DNA from: Arsenophonus sp052174455
GTDB taxonomy: Bacteria > Pseudomonadota > Gammaproteobacteria > Enterobacterales > Enterobacteriaceae
Assembly (NCBI GenBank): GCA_052174455.1
Contig: JBQMRP010000075.1
Location: forward strand, 124,001-188,000
Length of the DNA stretch: 64,000 bases
Reading direction: 5' to 3'
In this document: positions 44,225 to 55,776 of the stretch, piece after piece
Layout: each line of letters begins with the position of its first letter
Numbering within the stretch: the first letter of the stretch is position 1
Program-made: the position numbers and the translations under genes
The notes under the pieces: generated by a model
Seen by the model: the letters and a program-made list of their open reading frames with translations, nothing else
Databases searched by the model: none
What the model was told of the DNA's origin: nothing

Positions 44225-45545
44225 TATGGATGATTTCATCAATAAATAAATGATATATCATGAAAAGCCTACCCTAAGGTATCCGCTAAACTAAATATTA
44301 CCTGTGATCTCTTGCATGAACTTATTTGTAATGCTACTAGAAGCTGATAGGCGCTGTTATTGATGGTGAGTTCTAAGGAATAACTACGATAATATGTTGA
44401 ACGCCTTCTTGTTCGGCGAAAGGTCATTGTACTTCAACCATAACAATATGTGCTGCTACAGCAAACCATAAAAACTGATATTGACGATGTTGAGATTAAA
44501 GTATCTAAAGTTCAGAGATCGCGCCGGCAACAGAATATACTTCAATAGCTCCTTCCTACCGTCTTATCTGAAGTATATAAAATGCGACAAAGAATTATTC
44601 TTCTCATATCTGTACCTGCGAATTTTATTCACAGGTAATTTTATAATTCTGGAGGTAATTTCTTGGTTAAAAATCACATAGTCTCCTTATTAGAGAGATC
44701 ATTGGGAGACTGAAACAGGGAATAACCTTGAAGGGTATAGGAAATGCTCGTTACATGATTTAGCGATACGCCTAACGTTTATTTCTTAACCGATCAATAT
44801 GCCCGGTCCTGTCAGCTAAGCTAATCACTTTTATCTACTACTTATTATCAACATTAGTGCGCATAGATATGCGAAGGTTATTACGCTAGAAGATTCTTAT
44901 GAGAATAAGAAGAGAATTAGGCATAAATTTTTAATAACTAACGAGCGCGTTGTTTAATCGTATATCCGAAGATCATTAGGAGAGACGGTGCCCTTGATTT
45001 TAGAATAGGAATGCTAAAGATGTTCCCGGATATTCAGCTAATGGTGTTGAGTACACAAAATAACTAATGTAGTTAGTTTTATTTCCTAAAGGGGATGCAA
45101 TCGAATTAAGGGTAAACTGCGGGAGATTTGGCTAGCAGAGAATTGTGATACCGCTAATAAAGTTAGCTATTTTATTGCAAGCTTTTTAGCGTATCCTGCA
45201 GCGATCAAGAAGCTGGAGGAAAGAACGCAATAAGAATCTGCTGGCATTCTATGATTCCCGTCATCACACTGGTCGTCAATAAGAACGAAGAATCTAATTA
45301 AATTGGTTTTTTGCAATAGTTAAAACATAAAGCTGATATCGAAGCACTGTAACTTGAGAAAAATAACTCTTTCATGGTATTTAAGCTACTCCCGTCTACT
45401 CAAAAAAGCTGGAATCGGTTAAGGGGATTTGACATTCTAATTCCTGTTATGGTGAAATAACCTTCAATTTAAGGATGGAGAATAGATTTATGAAGTATCA
45501 AAGTGAAACCTGATTATCATAAACTAGATTTACTAATAACTCCAA
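44225..45545 (+). mobile_element. IS256-family element, nearly full length, dead
   Basis: It aligns with the copies at 19564, 36305 and 56168. Readable: CTACCCTAAGGTATCCGC near 44270, a frame with RDRAGNRIYFNSSFLPSYLK at about 44510-44570 (family RDRAGNG-CFNSSLLPPYLK), VYFLTDQY near 44780, and the tail CCAATTTAAGGATGGAGAAT near 45465. The extreme 5' leader is shorter than in other copies. No open transposase remains. Confidence 0.83.
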
Positions 45546-45609
45546 TTATTGTTATTTAAACAATCTTCTCTAGGCTAGATAATTAGCTAAATAAAACGAT
45601 CTCATATCA

Positions 45610-45960
45610 TAGAATCTACTTAACTATTTTTTAATTGGCTGATATAATTATTCACATTTTAAATGCGGAATTAATTACTAACAATTCTCTGGTTACCTAT
45701 AACCTTATTAGGCGATAGTGACTATCTTTATCCTTGTTGGTAAAGGTTTCGCACCATTTAGGTTATTTTGAGCAAAGAATGGGAGACTTTTTATCAATAA
45801 TTAGCTCAAGAAAATGCCTAATACATTCTATATTAAACTCTTCAAGAATCTTATCGCTTACATGATACTATCGATCTTGGATGATTAAAACTGTAACTTA
45901 TTCTTTCCTTTTATTTCCTTCTCTCCCGCGTTTTCTATCTTTTTTATATGGGATTTAATA
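45610..45960. repeat. Repeat R1, left piece of the split copy
   Basis: This matches the start of R1 at 15440-15700. GATATAATTATTCACATTTT, GAATTAATTACTAACAATTC and CCTATAACCTTATTA correspond to like-ordered sequence at 15475-15530, and both copies share ATTAAACT near 15655 and 45840. Homology then stops and resumes at about 51955, some 6 kb away. Confidence 0.55.
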
Positions 45961-48165
45961 ATTCTATTTAAAGGATTCAGTAGAATTTTTCACTAACTTC
46001 GATAATACCACTTAGTACATTTAAGTTAGCTATCGTTGCTGAAAAAAACAGTGATCTCTCAATCTGAACGCTGCTTTAAAAATTAATGCCTATTTGTTTT
46101 TCTTACCCCCATAAAGTCAAGCTATGTAAAATACATCGTAAATAACTAAACTATTTATCCTTGTGATATAGTTTTACTATATGATTTCTAATAAGATCTT
46201 AAATTTTTTTCTGTAATCGGAGATTTTGGAACGATATCACTGAACTCTAATGATTTTCCCTAGCGATCACATATTCACTATGACAATATAGCAGGATAAA
46301 GCGAAATCAATTTCTTCAAAGCATTATCGATATTTCGATATAATATCACTAAACACAATTAATAAATATAGCTTTATATTGACTGTGAATGGAAAAGAAT
46401 CACTTTGATCCGTATGACTACTTACCTTTATAGAAAACTTCTGTAGGTAATCTCTTTATTACAGTATAATAGATTCTTACCAACAACCTTTGCCAACATA
46501 ACTATTAATTCTCATTTTCTGTTGATTAGATCAATCAACCTGTTGCTTATAGTCCTGCAAGTTGTTTATCTGCTATTCCGTAATTTTAATTTTATTTTTA
46601 AGAATAAAATAGTTTTTTTGAGCGGGTATTATCTGTAAGCCTAACTCTGCCTACATAATGCATGCAGGCAACTGTGCTTACCAGTTGTTACTATGTAACA
46701 AGGGTAATATTGATCTGCAATCGAGAACAATTAGCAGCTTTATCTCACACAATTTAAGGAATAAGGTCTTATCATATTCAAGCTCTTTGGTGTGTTGTGT
46801 ATATACAATACCGTAATAGTTTCTATCTTCTAATTTAGCTATTAAAATGCAACCTATTGTTTTTTCCGTATCTGATACAGCAATCTTTCATGCTTTTTCA
46901 GCATCGAAATACAAGATTATATTCCTAGTATTAGAATAAGTAGAAAGCTATAATAAAAAAAATTCTTTAGTTTATTTTTACATAAAATGCTATCCGATTT
47001 AATCGGCATTGAGGTTTCAAATTTAACTCAAATATTGCTTTCGCTTTTTTTTTGAAACGTTCTTTTAATAAAAATTTTTTTTACTCACTAAAACAAGTTA
47101 GTTGCTAAAAATGGCTGCATACATGGTAAAATTAATATCTACATGGAGCAAGTAGCTTTTATTGTCTTTTAATTTGAGTCTGATACTTTCCAGCCAAGAC
47201 TTTGGCAAAATGTAACAAATCTACAAACATTTTACCTTTTTCAATGAAAGTATATTACGGCGACAATATTCTATCACTACATCCGCGTTAATCTAAACCA
47301 CTAACTACTCTTATCCCTACTTAATGAATTTAGTTACTCCATGCTTTTCAATAAATTCAGCATAATTCTTCATTCTGTTCTTTTTCTCATATATTTAAGA
47401 AAAATCACCTAAGTCGCGCACCTTGAATTGAATAAAGTTTCTTATCAGTTATTCAGATTTTTAATTAATTTTTTTCTTTTCTAAGTAGTGTCATCAGATT
47501 ACTATCTCTCTGATCATACTCAATAAAATAATACTTTCATCTAGTGAGATCCTATCTCGCATCTGCTTAATAATTAGTTCTGTTAAGCCAATCAACTCAA
47601 GTAAGTTAATATATTAACTTACTTCTAACTCAGTTATCTTTTCAAATACGCTTACCTGTGGTTCGTAACTATAATAGCTCATTATCATTAAACATTTCTC
47701 ACTCTTGAAGAATTAATAAAGCTAATAGATAGCTTAAGCACTGTTGCTAGTAGCATAGATACACGTAGGCTAAAATTTAACCGATCTCTTTTTAAGCAGT
47801 TTTAATGTTTTGCTATAAATTTTATAGAGAAATTGACGATACTGTTTACACGGGGAACGTTAAATCTTCAGATTTTGTTTTAGCTTTACGTATAGCATTG
47901 ATGTATTCAACCATCTAAAAGATGCTCATAGCAGGTCTTTTGAAAAGAAATAGTACGATAACATTTAAATATTGTATTGATTGTGTTTTCCATTTGAAAT
48001 AAATCCTTACTGCAAAAGAAATCAATCTGTTGAGGCTTGTTAGTACTAACCAATTTCCTTAAGGAGTCATTTTAAATACTTCAGATTCGATGCAATTATT
48101 TGTACAGAATTATGGGATAACAAGTAAACCTTAAATGATCCAAAGGCTCATTAGGTTGATTTGCT
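45961..48165. other. Degraded DNA left of the second endolysin remnant
   Basis: If prophage 2 is P22-like, its packaging genes should lie here on the minus strand. I could not read any with confidence. A perfect 26-base palindrome lies at 47599-47624. Otherwise the region is AT-rich and full of stops. Confidence 0.45.
47599..47624. repeat. Perfect 26-bp palindrome
   Basis: AAGTAAGTTAATA is directly followed by its own reverse complement, with no loop. A perfect match of 13 bases is unlikely to survive by chance in DNA decayed this far. It could be a recent recombination product, a protein-binding site or a cruciform-forming sequence. Confidence 0.6.
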
Positions 48166-48169
48166 GAGT

Positions 48170-48640
48170 AAATATGCTTTTAAATAAAACTCTCGTTCTG
48201 CTACATTCAGTTAATAACCTTGTTTTATACCTTTTTCTTGATGCTATTTCCATTGTTACATCTGGTTACAAGCACCTTGCATATCTTCGGCTTTTAACTT
48301 TTTAAGTATATTGAACTTTTAAATCTCCCACTACCGATGTTATAAATAAATGAACTCAAAGCAGATTTTTACAAAATTAGTAAGTGCAAAACAGCAATAT
48401 AACGTTCAACTATGACACGTGCTACCTGAAAATCTTGTTTTATCAAAGCGTTGCATTATTTTTCGTTATAAATTTCCACTGGCATAATATCCTTGTCAGT
48501 ATGACCGTGACAGATAGATATACCCACACCCCACCATCACGATAGGATTTAGCGCTTACCTTCGTCACACTTTCACCAAGACCTGAAGTAGATACTAACA
48601 CATCACCTGTCGTTGGTAAAAAAAAGTGTTTTTTGAAAAT
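48170..48640 (-). pseudogene. Second phage endolysin, broken
   Basis: On the minus strand the family order can be followed across frameshifts: EGKR, then SYRDGGVW (the Y-x-D with the catalytic Asp), SICHGHTDKDIMP near 48500, NALIKQDFQVARVIVE, LSSFIYNIGSGRFKSS, KLKAEDMQGAC near 48270, and VAER near 48205. It is the same family as the intact gene at 8772, which reads TVCYGHTGKEVIPGKYY in the matching part. Stops and frameshifts make it nonfunctional. Its presence shows a second prophage of the same general type, on the opposite strand. Confidence 0.82.
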
Positions 48641-50335
48641 TCATTACCTATTTCTCGTTTTACAACGGCGCCCTTTGTGCCGGTAATACTATTTGAGAAC
48701 AACGCTAAGAATTAAATAAAATAATCCTTGAAATTAAAACCTATTCACTAAGTAATAATACGCACACAAAAAGAACGTTCTTTTTCTGGCACCATAGGAG
48801 GCGGTGCCCAGTTGTATATTTCAATGTTATTCATAAATAACTTGTTTATTTATTTAATTTAGCAGAATATTAACGGTTAATAATATTTATCAATAATTAC
48901 TATACACTTTTACCGCTCTTGATATCGCTGTTTCATTAATTTCTTCAATCTCATCAATCCTACTTATAAATCATCATTCTAAATATTTGGCTTGGTTAAC
49001 GCGTCCAAATACTTCCTTTCTATAGTTATCAACATTTTATTTTCTCTTATCTGGAAGATATAGATTTAATAACACTAAAATTTTATCATAGAATCTATGA
49101 TAACCATACTGCATGTAATCCTTAGCAATGCAATTTCCCTCATATGTTTGAATTTCTTTCCAGCTTTACTGAGATATTAAGCGATGTGCATTACATATCT
49201 AACAATGGTTAACGCTTGTAGAAAATGGAATTCAATAATTATTTGCAATTCTGACCTTGCTAGAAAATATTTATCTATGAAACTTTGAAATGATGAAATC
49301 ATACCTTAAACCGGATAATGATATTTATCATTAATAGTAAAATATTAAAGCAATGCAAAGTACAATAGAAGAAAAGAATTAAAAATGAAAAATAAAAAAT
49401 CAGATAAAATTTTTATATTTTTTATTATCTTTCACGCTATTTTTAATAACTTTTTTTTTTGGATATACATCATCTGTATTCAAGCATTCTTTATTGTTGC
49501 CAAATAAATAATACGCTTCCTTTTTCTATTGCTTATCTTTCCTTCTTTGTCTTATTTCAGTAGAGAAAAATAACAGTCGTTATTTTCAGTGATGAAATAC
49601 ACTTCATCGTATGTTTTAATGCTTCATAAAGGCATTTTGTATATGTATCAGAAGACAAGTAATATCATAATTATTTTTCTGCTTGCGATATTATGTTGTT
49701 CAGAAACTTTTTACTCAAGACATAACCTTACTGTATAGTACATATTGAAAAGATTACACCTTAATTTTTACAGTAAGAATTAAATGCATCGTGATTTTCA
49801 GTTAAAATTCTGGCTAGAATCTTGCTTTTATTGGCGATATCGTCCAATTTAAAACTAAATTCAGCATTTAATCCTTTAAATACTTAAATAGGCGTTTGCT
49901 ATCTATCTTTATAAACCTTTCACGTATTGATGATTAAAGATATTTAGACCATTATAGAGTTTTGATATAAGAGAATCTTCTAGACTTTCTTAATTATGCA
50001 GTGTTGTGTTGGTTTCATGTTTTTATTCTCTTTAATTTTTACAGCTATACCCTAGAGTTTAAGATCAGTATTAAGTGTTTTCTAAATAGAATATTCTTTA
50101 TTCGCGCATTTCTTAACCAGCCTATTTACTTATCGAGTGCTGATAACTTCGTATAAAAACTAGTTTTTATGAAAATATCATTTAGTTAATATCTTAAAAT
50201 TTAATAAATTCTATCCACTTACTACTGTAAGTATGTTTAGTGTTGAGTAGGGTTTTTGTACCGCATCATCTAAAAATGCTGCTTGAGCAATTTTTAGCAC
50301 TATTTAAATTAATTCTAGCTCACGTTGATTGCATG
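48641..50335. other. Degraded prophage DNA between endolysin and DnaC-like remnants
   Basis: On the minus strand a start-like MNNIEIYNWAPPPMVPEKE (about 48835 down to 48780), directly upstream of the endolysin remnant, is probably the start of an eroded phage gene that I cannot name. A perfect 18-bp palindrome (ATAAAAACT and its complement) lies at 50153-50170. The remainder shows only stops. Confidence 0.45.
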
Positions 50336-50339
50336 CAGC

Positions 50340-51075
50340 TATACGCGTAAACGGAAACCTTCCCCCACCTAACGACAGAGCAGAATCGCTACCATCGTTC
50401 ATACAGTTAATTACCTGTTCCAAGATAAATCAAGATAATTCATCCTAATAGATTATTGATAATAATCATCGGTTTTATTGCCTCATAACGCGTATTAATG
50501 ATCTTAAAACAATACAACTTTTTCCTCTTCGTTGTCAAACTGAACAGAAAGTTCATCGATGATAAACAAATCAAGCTTAATATGGTATTTAATAACATCG
50601 ACCTCTGATAAATCAAATCGAAATTTTTCTTACATATTTATTTGAATACTTTCACAATCCATAAGTCTGTCGTGAATAGCTCAGAACTTTAGTTTACGTT
50701 AATAACGTGCTTTGCAATAGCTAACATCAGAGAACTTTTGCTATAACAGCTTAGTACACATCACAAAACCGCCACAATCTTTAAAGTGTTTAAAATGATA
50801 GATTGATAGGCGTTACAAATTTTAAGCAACATACTAAATTCAATTCATTGCTTATAAGTTTCCAAGGTCTATATCGGAAAGGGTTCATGCGGGTTTAAAA
50901 TCTATAAGCGTTTTAATTCTACTCCGTTTTCGGTATTTCTCCTGCTCTGCCTTCGTTTTCTCTAACTGCATTAATTTTCTATCAGAAATAGAAGGCCATT
51001 CAGTTTTTATTTCAATCTTTTTCTGTGAAATAACATTCTGCAATAGCGGTTTTTTAACACGCCGTGCTTATCAAT
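50340..51075 (-). pseudogene. Phage DnaC-like helicase loader, broken
   Basis: DnaC-like proteins load the replicative helicase during phage replication. Minus-strand fragments in order: EKTKAEQEKYRKRSRIKTLI near 50940 (N-terminal coiled part), CGGFVMCTK near 50760 (family GGFVMCGKPGTGKSH, Walker A), EKFRFDLSEVDVIKYH near 50620, LDLFIIDELSVQFDNEEEK near 50560 (Walker B, family DLLIIDEVGVQ), and INTRYEAIKPMIIINNL near 50470. The pieces are unmistakable but lie in different frames with stops between. The gene precedes the endolysin remnant on the same strand, as replication genes precede lysis genes in lambdoid phages. Confidence 0.82.
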
Positions 51076-51078
51076 GAT

Positions 51079-51129
51079 TGTATTCCTTTCTTAAAAGGAA
51101 TACACTATCCTGGCTTAGGATAGCCAGGA
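51079..51129 (-). repeat. Two adjacent hairpins before the DnaC-like remnant
   Basis: An 11-bp stem (TGTATTCCTTT, 51079-51089 with 51094-51104, loop CTTA) and an 8-bp stem (TCCTGGCT, 51108-51115 with 51122-51129) lie side by side, immediately upstream of the DnaC-like gene. They may be a terminator or control site between two phage replication genes. No T-run follows the pair on the minus strand. Confidence 0.5.
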
Positions 51130-51954
51130 AAATTTGCAGTTTTTGACGCACGGCTGGTAATTTTTACGTTGTAATTCATAGAAAGTCGCTTGCCCAATCA
51201 GGTATTTTTATTACCCCATAATCCTTGTTAGAAAAATTATCTTGATAGATTTGGAGCTTTGTTTACTGAGTAATTATAAGGTAGTGCAATTCTATGAGTC
51301 CTTAGAAGCTATTTGTAATTCTGGCATTAATGATTTCTTTAGGAAGATATTCGTTATCACGATACTTCCTTTCAGTTTAATAGCTTTAGTCATCGTCATT
51401 TAGAATTTAATCGATTTATTAATTTCTTTGTGCACGGGGAGGCACCACACTCAAAAATCTCAGATTGGTTTTAGTAGCAAGTAGATTAATCCAGTATAAA
51501 ATGTTAATTTTAGACTGCGTAAAACTACTGCAGAATTGTAAAGCACTCCTTTATAAATAAAAATCTGGCAATCCGGATTTATGCAACAAAATTATTTTTA
51601 ATTTTATTCCTACTAATTTAGCGAAATATTTTTCGCCTAGAGACCTTAAATCTATTTAAACCCAACACTAATCTCCATATTGGTCAATTACAAGTAAATC
51701 AACTCTACTAAAGAAGATAATTACTACCATCTAGTAGTAGAAACTTTCTAATGCACTTCAAGCCAAGATTTATAATTTTTTCTTTAATAAACCGTGAATT
51801 TCTTTAGCAGATTTATTCATGAATACCTAAAATTCATCTTTAAGTGAATTAGAAAAATGTTCTTAAGTTATTCTTTCATCTGGATGGGATAATGGGATGG
51901 TTTATTTAGTTTTAATATATTTTCCTTTATAGTTTTTTTATCTTTATCTAATTT
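51130..51954. other. Degraded DNA upstream of the DnaC-like remnant
   Basis: A phage replication protein (O-like) would be expected here on the minus strand. Only a short end-like fragment before the hairpins hints at one. No named gene can be supported. Confidence 0.4.
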
Positions 51955-53800
51955 AGGTATGTTCTTTTCTCACCTAATTTGGATAATATTCATTGAACAT
52001 AGCACCTATGCTATGAGTAACGCAGTTACGTTGCTTCAGAGATGTTTATTAACTGAACACTGTCTTAGACTCTGTTATATATTAATTTTTCAGGAATTAA
52101 GTCAGATGCCTCAGAATAAAACTACTAGAAATCGCAAATCGGGTAAATTAGGAAAATAATACGCAAGTATTATCTATTTCTAACCACGATTATCCAGATT
52201 TTTGGATACAATCACCTAAACTAAGGCGATAATGTTAGATATAACTACATTAAAGAGCAATGACTGACAGCATCTTTTCTGATGAATTTATTATCTATAT
52301 AGAACTAGGGGATAATTTCCATTTCTCTTTAATCAAAGAGATAAACACAAAGATAATCAGGCAGATAGATCTTACAAATGCAGACAGAATAACTATTTTT
52401 AATTTCTCTTTCTCTAGAAAGATACTAAGATATATAACTCCCTGCCTAACTAAACTGCTTTTCAGTAAATTATGATGGCTGAAATAAATTTCCTAAAAAT
52501 AGGCTAAAATTGTTAACTCGTAGACTCATCCTATCTATCGAGCAAATCTTTGTCTGTAGCATTTATGCTATTTAAGTATCAAATGATATTACTATTCCTC
52601 TCCTGAATGTTTTTGCTGCTGTTTTTCTACCAAAATCTATAAATCAAAATCCTACAGTTCATACGAAATCAAAACTACCGAGCAGTAGTTAGTACAACAG
52701 ATGCAAATTTTACCTAATTGTAACTCATAATACATTACTTTCATCATCCCACATCTTCTTTGTATTTTTTAATAAAAACTAGCAGCTACTTAATGTTCTA
52801 TTTTGCGCCGCTACCCCTGCACCATTCTGTGGAGTAGGCACAGAAGCAGGGTATAAAATTAATATCTTCTCTGCCTTGTACAGTTATAGTTAACAACTCA
52901 ATAAACATTCGCATACTTATGCTTCTATAACTCATAACGGTCTAGACATTAAACATACTGTATAACATAAGCTGTTCTTTAAAAATAAGGATCAAAGAAA
53001 TCTGGTAAGAAGCTGTTATTAGGCTAATTCATTGCAGCGATGAGTAATAAATCCCAATAATCTTTTCTTAATCTTGCGCATATCTGCGTCAGGAAGGTTG
53101 TAGCAGCGTTATCTAAAGGCACAGTAGCTACTTTCGATTGCTGGAAAATGCGCTTTTGTTAAAAAGACAAAAAAAGGGGCGTAGTATAGAGTAAAATATC
53201 TCTGTAATAAAACATCCTCCAAGTATCTACATTAAAATATGGTTTCCTGAGAAGAGAGTGATTGTAGATCATTACTATTACCACCAGACTAAGCAGTACC
53301 AGCAGAGATTTTGTCGTAAGAAAAATGACCGGACATTATATTAGCAATATTTCGGTAAGCATTAAGATTATGTATTGCTCTATGTTTTCTTGTTGAATCG
53401 TCAATACGAATTATATTATTACCAAGGATGTATAAGACACTAAAGCAATAGCTTACAAAAACCGGAAAAATCAGAGTTTTACCGTTCTGATAAAAAGATT
53501 ACTACGCACAGATTTACATAAATGCATTCTGTCTGACGAGAGGGTACTTTTTATTTACGCTTAGCCTTAGCAAGGCAGATACATGATTATTATCAAAAAA
53601 AAATACATAAAAAGGATAGTTATTAAGCTAAATATATGGTTAATATCTCTAAAATTAGAGTATTAAATTAAAGAATGTAGACTACAATAAAATCTTCACT
53701 TTCAATAGACTGAATAATTCGATTCATTTTTCCTTTTAGTAAAAATGAATGGCTTTCGCTCTTCACTTAATAGAAATTTAATTTCTTAAGCATTAAAGCA
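51955..53800. repeat. Repeat R1, right piece of the split copy
   Basis: The segment follows R1 from about 15680 to 17650. Matching stretches are TTAATTTTTCAGGAATTAAG against TTAATTCTTTTCAAGAATTT, CTAACTAAACTGCTTTTCA (shared near 16295 and 52445), CTTGTACA-TTATAGTTAA (near 16735 and 52880), and the right end AAGCTAA-ATATGGTTAATA (near 17490 and 53630). A 71-codon plus frame at 52260-52475 and a 66-codon one at 51959-52159 remain open but resemble nothing known and are probably fragments. Confidence 0.6.
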
Positions 53801-53814
53801 GTGTTTATCAGGTT

Positions 53815-54035
53815 ATCACAGCAATGGCTTCGAGTTATGGTTTAACAGCTGTCCCTATCAACTACCTAGCACAATTACGGATAAATTCATGTAATGAGAC
53901 AGAGGTAATATCTAGTTTCGCAGATACATGTAAGGTAGGTTTTCATGGAATATCATAACTATAGTGTTGAAATCATCTACGAAATCAATCAGGTAGGATA
54001 TAAGTTACCATTTCTAAAACCCCATCCTTCAAAAA
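53815..54035 (-). mobile_element. IS256-family 5' fragment next to ribE
   Basis: About 220 bases, read in reverse, match the leader and first codons of the IS256-family copies (GATTGATTTCGTAGATGATT near 53985, then CATGAAAACCTACC). It ends only about 15 bases from the ribE stop codon, so the insertion came very close to the gene. Confidence 0.68.
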
Positions 54036-54048
54036 TAAAGATAACTCA

Positions 54049-54702
54049 TTAAAATAGCGTGACAATCTTTTTTTTAAAACACACTTTATGATTAAATTTT
54101 TTATACATCACCCGTTCAACAGCATCAACTACCGCTTGAGTATGGGTATCAATTTCAATATTAACTTTTTCTCCAAGACGTTTTTCTGAAATTGTAGTAC
54201 GTGTAATAGTTTCTTGGATTAGATGGACACAAAAACGATTATTGACTACTTCCGCTATTGTTAAGCTAATTCCATCAACACCAATAAAGCCTTTATGCAA
54301 AATATATTTCATTAATTTCTTATTATTCACATGAAACCAAATTTGGAGATTATTTTTAGATTTAAAAATTTTGGCTATTTCAGCGGTAATAATGATGTGG
54401 CCCGACATAACATGACCACCAATTTCATCGCCATATTTTGCTGATCTTTCTAAGTTAATCATATCGCCTAGTTTTAAGCTACCTAAATTTGTCAGGCGCA
54501 AAGTCTCCTTTATTAAATCAAAACTTACTTTATTATCATTAATATAGGTAACAGTTAAACAACACCCATTGTTAGCAACAGAAGCACCTATTTCTAAACC
54601 TTCTAGTAATTCATTAGAGAATTTGACGGTATAAGTACGAAAATTAACGCTATCCTCTACCGCAACTAATGTTCCTTTTCCTTTTACAATGCCTGTAAAC
54701 AT
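54049..54702 (-). CDS. ribE: Riboflavin synthase, alpha subunit
   Basis: RibE (ribC in older E. coli usage) dismutates two 6,7-dimethyl-8-ribityllumazine molecules into riboflavin. I chose the ATG at 54702 because MFTGIV is the invariant family start; a further ATG five codons upstream is in frame. The 217-residue chain has the two lumazine-binding barrels: residues 1-90, with NNGCCLTV and the ETLRLTNLGSL segment, and about 95-190, with GGHVMSGHI, GFIGVDGISLTI and ETITRTTI. The last 20 residues (YKKFNHKVCFKKKIVTLF) do not resemble relatives and run up to an IS fragment. Catalytic regions look intact. Confidence 0.96.
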   Translation of the reverse strand: MFTGIVKGKGTLVAVEDSVNFRTYTVKFSNELLEGLEIGASVANNGCCLTVTYINDNKVSFDLIKETLRLTNLGSLKLGDMINLERSAKYGDEIGGHVMSGHIIITAEIAKIFKSKNNLQIWFHVNNKKLMKYILHKGFIGVDGISLTIAEVVNNRFCVHLIQETITRTTISEKRLGEKVNIEIDTHTQAVVDAVERVMYKKFNHKVCFKKKIVTLF

Positions 54703-55008
54703 ATATTGAGTTCTCAACTTTAACAGAAAGATTAAAACTTATTCTACGCAAGTTTTTCTAGATAAGCACTCCAGAAACAATAATATAAAAACTTTTTACC
54801 TATTTATAACTATAACTTTATCAAATCGATACTAAAAGATTTTAGAATTATTAAGTTTTTGATAAATATCATGGTGGTCAGCTTAAATAAGGGTAGCTTC
54901 CTTACTCAACAATTTAAAATCAGCTACTAGATTGATTAGTATACAGTTTCATGGATAATATAATAATTCAGATCAATTTTAATGAATCTACTAATAGGAG
55001 TTTAAATT
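54703..55008. promoter_or_regulatory. Divergent ribE/gpmA control region
   Basis: About 300 AT-rich bases separate the two divergent starts and must carry both promoters. AGGAG at about 54996, 8 bases before the gpmA ATG, is a good ribosome-binding site. I see no FMN-riboswitch-like sequence before ribE and no other distinct site. Confidence 0.45.
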
Positions 55009-55707
55009 ATGCTAATAACTAAGCTGGTTCTGATAAGACACGGTGAAAGTAAATGGAATAAAGAAAACCGATTCACGGGTTGGACTGATGTTGAACTTTC
55101 CAATAAAGGCCGTGAAGAAGCAATATACGCAGGACATCTTTTAAAAAAAGAAGGTTTTCTTTTTGATTATGCTTATACCTCTCTTTTAAAACGTGCTATT
55201 CACACATTGTGGAATATTTTAGACCAAATAGATGAACAGTGGCTAACAGTTGAAAAAAATTGGCGGCTCAATGAACGCCATTATGGTGCGTTGCAAGGTT
55301 TAGATAAAGCAGAAACTGCAGCAAAATATGGTGATGATAAAGTTAAACTATGGCGTCGTGGTTTTAAAAATACACCTCCAGAATTAACTAAAGATGACCC
55401 TCGTTATCCCGGTAATGATCCTCGTTATGCAAATTTAAACCCCTCAGAACTTCCTGTTACTGAAAGTCTATCTACCACAATTGAACGTGTTGTCCCTTAT
55501 TGGGAAAATGTGATTAAACCTAGAGTTTATAAAGGTGAAAAAGTGATTATTGCAGCTCACGGTAATTCATTACGAGGATTAGTTAAACATCTGAATAATA
55601 TGAGTGAAGACGAAATCCTTGAACTCAATATTCCAACCGCCGTTCCACTTATCTATGAATTTGATAAAAATATAAAACCTATTAAACATTACTATATTGG
55701 TGATTAA
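55009..55707 (+). CDS. gpmA: 2,3-bisphosphoglycerate-dependent phosphoglycerate mutase
   Basis: GpmA interconverts 3- and 2-phosphoglycerate in glycolysis. The catalytic set is complete: phospho-acceptor His11 in IRHGESKWN, Arg in LLKRAIHT, Glu in LNERHYGALQG, and the second His in AAHGNSLRGLVKH. The protein has 232 residues against 250 in E. coli and stops at KHYYIGD, so the flexible C-terminal tail (about 18 residues), which in relatives helps close the active site, is missing. Such short forms also occur in other bacteria. It is a single gene with a clear terminator hairpin 70 bases downstream. Confidence 0.97.
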   Translation: MLITKLVLIRHGESKWNKENRFTGWTDVELSNKGREEAIYAGHLLKKEGFLFDYAYTSLLKRAIHTLWNILDQIDEQWLTVEKNWRLNERHYGALQGLDKAETAAKYGDDKVKLWRRGFKNTPPELTKDDPRYPGNDPRYANLNPSELPVTESLSTTIERVVPYWENVIKPRVYKGEKVIIAAHGNSLRGLVKHLNNMSEDEILELNIPTAVPLIYEFDKNIKPIKHYYIGD

Positions 55708-55776
55708 GCTGAAATAACTACTAAATTCAACAGGTGTTGCTAATCAAAATAAACATAATAATTAATTGAATATATA

